DNA from: JBQCDV01 sp051960855 | GTDB taxonomy: Bacteria; Actinomycetota; Actinomycetes; JAJZTN01 | Assembly (NCBI GenBank): GCA_051960855.1 | Contig: JBQCDV010000144.1 | Span: forward strand, 1-58,621 | Length of the DNA: 58,621 nt | Reading direction: 5' to 3' | Shown here: positions 56,035 through 58,621 of the stretch, piece by piece | Layout: the number at the start of each line of letters is the position of its first letter | Position numbering within the stretch: the stretch's first letter is position 1 | Notes under the pieces: generated by a model | Database searches by the model: none | The model's input: only the letters and a program-made list of their open reading frames with translations | Told to the model about the DNA's origin: nothing | Translations under genes and position numbers: made by a program

Positions 56035-57441
56035 CTACCGGCGTGCCGCGAGGTTGCGCAGCAGCAGCGCCTCGGCGAGGCACACCCGCTCGAACTCCCC
56101 CAGGTGCAGGCTCTCGTCGAGGCCGTGCGCCCGGGTGTCGGGGTCCTCCACGCCGGTCACGAGCACGGCGGCGTTCGGGAAGGTCTCGGCGAAGGCCGCG
56201 ACGAACGGGATCGAGCCGCCGATGCCGGTGTCCACCGGCGGCGTCCCCCAGGACTCGGCGAAGGCGTCGCGGGCGGCGTCATACGCCGGTCCATGGGCGT
56301 CGGCAGCGAACGGCTGCCCCACCTCTCCGGGCAGCACGCGCACCTGAGCCCCCCACGGTGCGGCCGACTGCAGATGCGCGTGCAGCGCGTCCCGGGCCCG
56401 CTCGGCGTCCTGACCGGGCGGCACGCGCAGGCTCACCTTGGCGCGTGCCATCGGGACGAGAGTGTTGGAGGAGGCGGCGACCGTGGGGGCGTCGATGCCG
56501 ATGACCGACACGGCCGGGCGGGTCCAGAGCCGCTCGGCGAGCGACCCCTCCCCGATCAGCTCCACGCCCTCCAGCACACCGGCGTCGCGTCGCAGCTGCT
56601 CCTCGTCGAAGCCGGGGTCCTCAGCCGCGCGGGAGGCGAGACCCTGCACAGCGACGTTCCCGGCGTCGTCATGCAGGGACGCGAGCAGCCGGATGAGGGC
56701 CGTGAGCGCGTCGGGCACCGCGCCGCCGTACATGCCGGAGTGCACCGCGTGGTCGAGGGTGCGCACCTCGACGACACAGTCGACGAGGCCGCGCAGGGTG
56801 GTCGTGAGGGCGGGCGTGCCGACGGCCCAGTTGGTCGAGTCGGCCAGCACGATCACGTCCGCCGACAGCGCCTCCCGCTGCTCCTGCACGAGCGCCTCGA
56901 GGGTGGGCGAGCCGATCTCCTCCTCGCCCTCAACGAAGAGCCGGACCGTCACCGGCACGTCGAGGCCGAGCTCGCGCCACGCGCGCAGGGCTGCGATGTG
57001 AGCCATCACGCCGGCCTTGTCGTCGGCGGCGCCGCGTCCATAGAGCCGGCCGTCGCGCTCGACCGGCTCGAACGGCGCTGTCGTCCACCCCGTCTCCTCG
57101 CCGGGTGGCTGCACGTCGTGGTGCGCGTAGAGCAGCACCGCAGGGGCGCCTTCCGGGCCACGGCGCTCACCAAAGACTGCGGGTCGCCCCCCACCGGCGC
57201 GCAGCACCCGCACGTCCGAGACCCCCTCCGCGCGGAGCAGGTCGGCGACGGCGGCGGCCGAGGCTTCGACGTTCGTCTGGTCGAAGGCCGGTGCGCTGAC
57301 GCTCGGGATCCGCACGAGCGTCTGCAGGTCGGCGAGCACCCCCGGCAGGACGCGCGCGACGGCCGCTCGCAGCTCGGCGACGGTGGGAGTGGGGGCCTCG
57401 GGTGCTGTGTCCCCCGAGGGGCGCAAGGGAGAGGTGGTCAC
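56035..57441 (-). CDS. M20-family dipeptidase
   Basis: The 468-residue metallopeptidase matches carnosinase-like M20 proteins. Zinc ligands appear in LLYAHHDVQPPG (HxD), GRGAADDKAGVM (bridging aspartate), EGEEEIGSP (catalytic glutamate and ligand) and DSTNW, with the final histidine in DESLHLGEFE. A dimerisation domain occupies about residues 200-320. No signal peptide is seen. GTG 57441 is chosen because TAGGGT lies seven bases upstream on the minus strand. It is divergent from the CDF transporter gene. Confidence 0.92.
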   Translation of the reverse strand: MTTSPLRPSGDTAPEAPTPTVAELRAAVARVLPGVLADLQTLVRIPSVSAPAFDQTNVEASAAAVADLLRAEGVSDVRVLRAGGGRPAVFGERRGPEGAPAVLLYAHHDVQPPGEETGWTTAPFEPVERDGRLYGRGAADDKAGVMAHIAALRAWRELGLDVPVTVRLFVEGEEEIGSPTLEALVQEQREALSADVIVLADSTNWAVGTPALTTTLRGLVDCVVEVRTLDHAVHSGMYGGAVPDALTALIRLLASLHDDAGNVAVQGLASRAAEDPGFDEEQLRRDAGVLEGVELIGEGSLAERLWTRPAVSVIGIDAPTVAASSNTLVPMARAKVSLRVPPGQDAERARDALHAHLQSAAPWGAQVRVLPGEVGQPFAADAHGPAYDAARDAFAESWGTPPVDTGIGGSIPFVAAFAETFPNAAVLVTGVEDPDTRAHGLDESLHLGEFERVCLAEALLLRNLAARR

Positions 57442-57448
57442 GCCGGCG

Positions 57449-57454
57449 ACCCTA
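57449..57454 (-). promoter_or_regulatory. -10 box TAGGGT for the M20 peptidase gene
   Basis: On the minus strand TAGGGT (57454-57449) lies seven bases before GTG 57441, the leaderless spacing seen elsewhere. Confidence 0.5.
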
Positions 57455-57525
57455 GGCGACGTGGCGCTGGCGAGTTTCATCGAGGCCACGTTCGTCCCGG
57501 TGCTCCAGCGGGCACCACGCGAAGC

Positions 57526-58569
57526 ATGGCCGATGTCAAGGAAGCGTCAAGAGGTCGCGACGAAACAGCCACGAGCGGTGAGGGCGGTGGTGGCGGTGAG
57601 AGCACCACGACGGTCATCATCGCGCTGCTGGCCAACGCCGCCATCCTCGTGGCGAAGACGATCGTGGCGGTGCTGTCGGGTTCAGCCGCGGTTGCGGCGG
57701 AGGCGGCGCACTCGTTCGCGGACACGGGCAACGAGGCGATCCTGCTGCTGGGCATCAAGCGCTCCGAGCGTCCCGCCGACGACCGCCACCAGTTCGGGCA
57801 CGGCAAGGAGCGCTACTTCTGGTCGCTGATCGCCGCTGTGTCCATCTTCGTGTCCGGTGCGGTCTTCTCCTTCCTGCAGGGGATCCAGTCGCTGCTGAGC
57901 TCCGGCGAGGGCAAGGGTGAGAGCGACCTGCTGTGGACCTACGTCGTCCTGCTCGTGTCGCTGGTCTTCGAGGGCATCTCGTGGTTCCGGGCCGCCAAGC
58001 AGGTCCGCCAGGAGGCCCGGGAGGAGGAGCGCAACGTCCCGGCGATCCTCCGGCACACCGACGACACCGCCTTGAAGACGGTGGTGCTCGAGGACAGCGC
58101 CGCGATCGTCGGGCTGCTGATTGCCCTCGCGGGCGTGTGGCTCTCGGACGTCACCGGCAACGAGCTGTGGGACGGCCTCGCCTCCATCGCGATCGGTCTA
58201 ACCCTGACGCTGGCGGCGTGGGAGCTCGCTCGCTCCAACCAGCGGCTGCTGGTCGGCGAGGCCGGTGACCCCCGCATCGTCGACGGGCTGCGCGAGTGGC
58301 TGCCCCAGCAGGACGAGATCACCGGCGTCGAGGACCTGCGCACGATGCGCATCGGCGCAGACGAGCTGCTGGTGTGCGGACGGGTCGACTACTCCGACGA
58401 CCTGACGGTGGCCGAGCTCGAGGCACGGCAGGAGGCGCTGGGCCAGCGCCTGCGGAAGCGCTTCCCCGACGTCTCCTACGTCTACCTGGAGCCGGCGGCC
58501 TCCCAGAGCGCCGACCTGCGCGAGACCGTCACAGCCCCGGCGCGCCCCACACCGGGAACCACCGGCTGA
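57526..58569 (+). CDS. Cation diffusion facilitator family transporter
   Basis: The 347-residue membrane protein belongs to the CDF family that exports divalent cations such as zinc, cobalt or manganese. The first metal site is in EAAHSFADTGNE, with a matching second site LKTVVLEDSAAIVG in transmembrane helix five. FGHGKERYFWSL is another family marker. A cytosolic C-terminal domain (about residues 250-330) follows. The metal is uncertain. The ATG 57526 is preferred; upstream in-frame sequence is the antisense of the peptidase and kinase genes. A Thr/Pro-rich tail ends the protein. Confidence 0.9.
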   Translation: MADVKEASRGRDETATSGEGGGGGESTTTVIIALLANAAILVAKTIVAVLSGSAAVAAEAAHSFADTGNEAILLLGIKRSERPADDRHQFGHGKERYFWSLIAAVSIFVSGAVFSFLQGIQSLLSSGEGKGESDLLWTYVVLLVSLVFEGISWFRAAKQVRQEAREEERNVPAILRHTDDTALKTVVLEDSAAIVGLLIALAGVWLSDVTGNELWDGLASIAIGLTLTLAAWELARSNQRLLVGEAGDPRIVDGLREWLPQQDEITGVEDLRTMRIGADELLVCGRVDYSDDLTVAELEARQEALGQRLRKRFPDVSYVYLEPAASQSADLRETVTAPARPTPGTTG

Positions 58570-58621
58570 CGTCGTCCTCCACCCGGAGGTCGTTGGCGAG
58601 GGCCGCTCGCACCTGGAGCTC
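58529..58621 (-). CDS. Possible C-terminal end of a gene entering from the right edge
   Basis: On the minus strand a frame open from the window edge reads 30 codons to a TGA at 58531-58529. Nearly all its codons end in G or C, as in real genes of this genome. The tail reads ELQVRAALANDLRVEDDVSR and continues. It would overlap the 3' end of the CDF gene by about 40 bases. No family is recognised and the call is tentative. Confidence 0.3.
   Translation of the reverse strand, partial: ELQVRAALANDLRVEDDVSRWFPVWGAPGL

Noticed and set aside
55135..57525. Extended N-terminus of the CDF transporter frame
   Set aside because: The upstream 800 codons are antisense to glycerate kinase and the M20 peptidase. 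The transporter family begins near 57526.

Overview
This is a high-GC actinomycete chromosome segment with dense, short-spaced genes, many GTG starts and many 4-base GTGA/ATGA overlaps. Much of the gene order recalls the Mycobacterium tuberculosis stretch from about Rv2172c to Rv2205c: metF, idsA2, the Rv2175c DNA-binding protein, pknL, DAHP synthase, PlsC, an SRPBCC protein, fadD15, pimB, the exonuclease/GIY-YIG protein, trpD, ctaE-qcrCAB, ctaF/ctaC, adoK, erpA and glycerate kinase. This synteny is from memory of that genome, not from a search. No mycolate-type genes are seen, and carotenoid genes are present, so a non-mycobacterial actinomycete (Frankiales or Kineosporiales-like) is likely; the genus cannot be fixed.

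Layout. Bases 1-13,253 hold a carotenoid locus. It comprises the tail of a probable glycosyltransferase, a CrtI-family enzyme, a GrpB-like fusion protein, a CDP-alcohol phosphatidyltransferase with metF, then the plus-strand operon GGPP synthase - crtI - Rv2175c-like regulator - crtYc - crtYd. It ends with the minus-strand group flavoprotein - flavoprotein - crtB - GNAT. Bases 13,380-17,309 hold a LysM/transglycosylase, a PASTA Ser/Thr kinase (PknL type) and an EamA transporter. Bases 17,398-24,666 carry a type I DAHP synthase behind a candidate Phe/Tyr leader-peptide attenuator, a GAF-SpoIIE phosphatase coupled to a CarH-like B12 light-sensor module, threonine aldolase, and pfkA coupled to a type II DAHP synthase.

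Bases 24,838-40,603 hold lipid, sugar and nucleic-acid genes: PlsC, esterase, a LOR/SDH (TIGR00300-like) enzyme, two tandem ROK kinases, FadD, PimB-like mannosyltransferase, a lipoprotein metallopeptidase, a NYN protein and a DEDD exonuclease/GIY-YIG fusion. Bases 40,733-52,453 hold trpD and the cytochrome bcc-aa3 respiratory genes as two convergent operons (ctaE-qcrC-qcrA-qcrB and ctaC-ctaD-ctaF), separated by an alpha/beta hydrolase and an L,D-transpeptidase. Bases 52,564-58,621 hold aat, adenosine kinase, erpA, glycerate kinase, an M20 dipeptidase and a CDF transporter.

The most interesting items are: a stand-alone B12 module with the Wx9EH light-sensor signature coupled to a PP2C phosphatase; a 21-residue leader peptide with rare Phe and Tyr codons and a strong hairpin before the type I DAHP synthase; four exact 11-bp-spaced AACCTGA heptamers upstream of ctaC; a helically phased CTAG array; and a kinase-linked DNA-binding protein embedded in the carotenoid operon.
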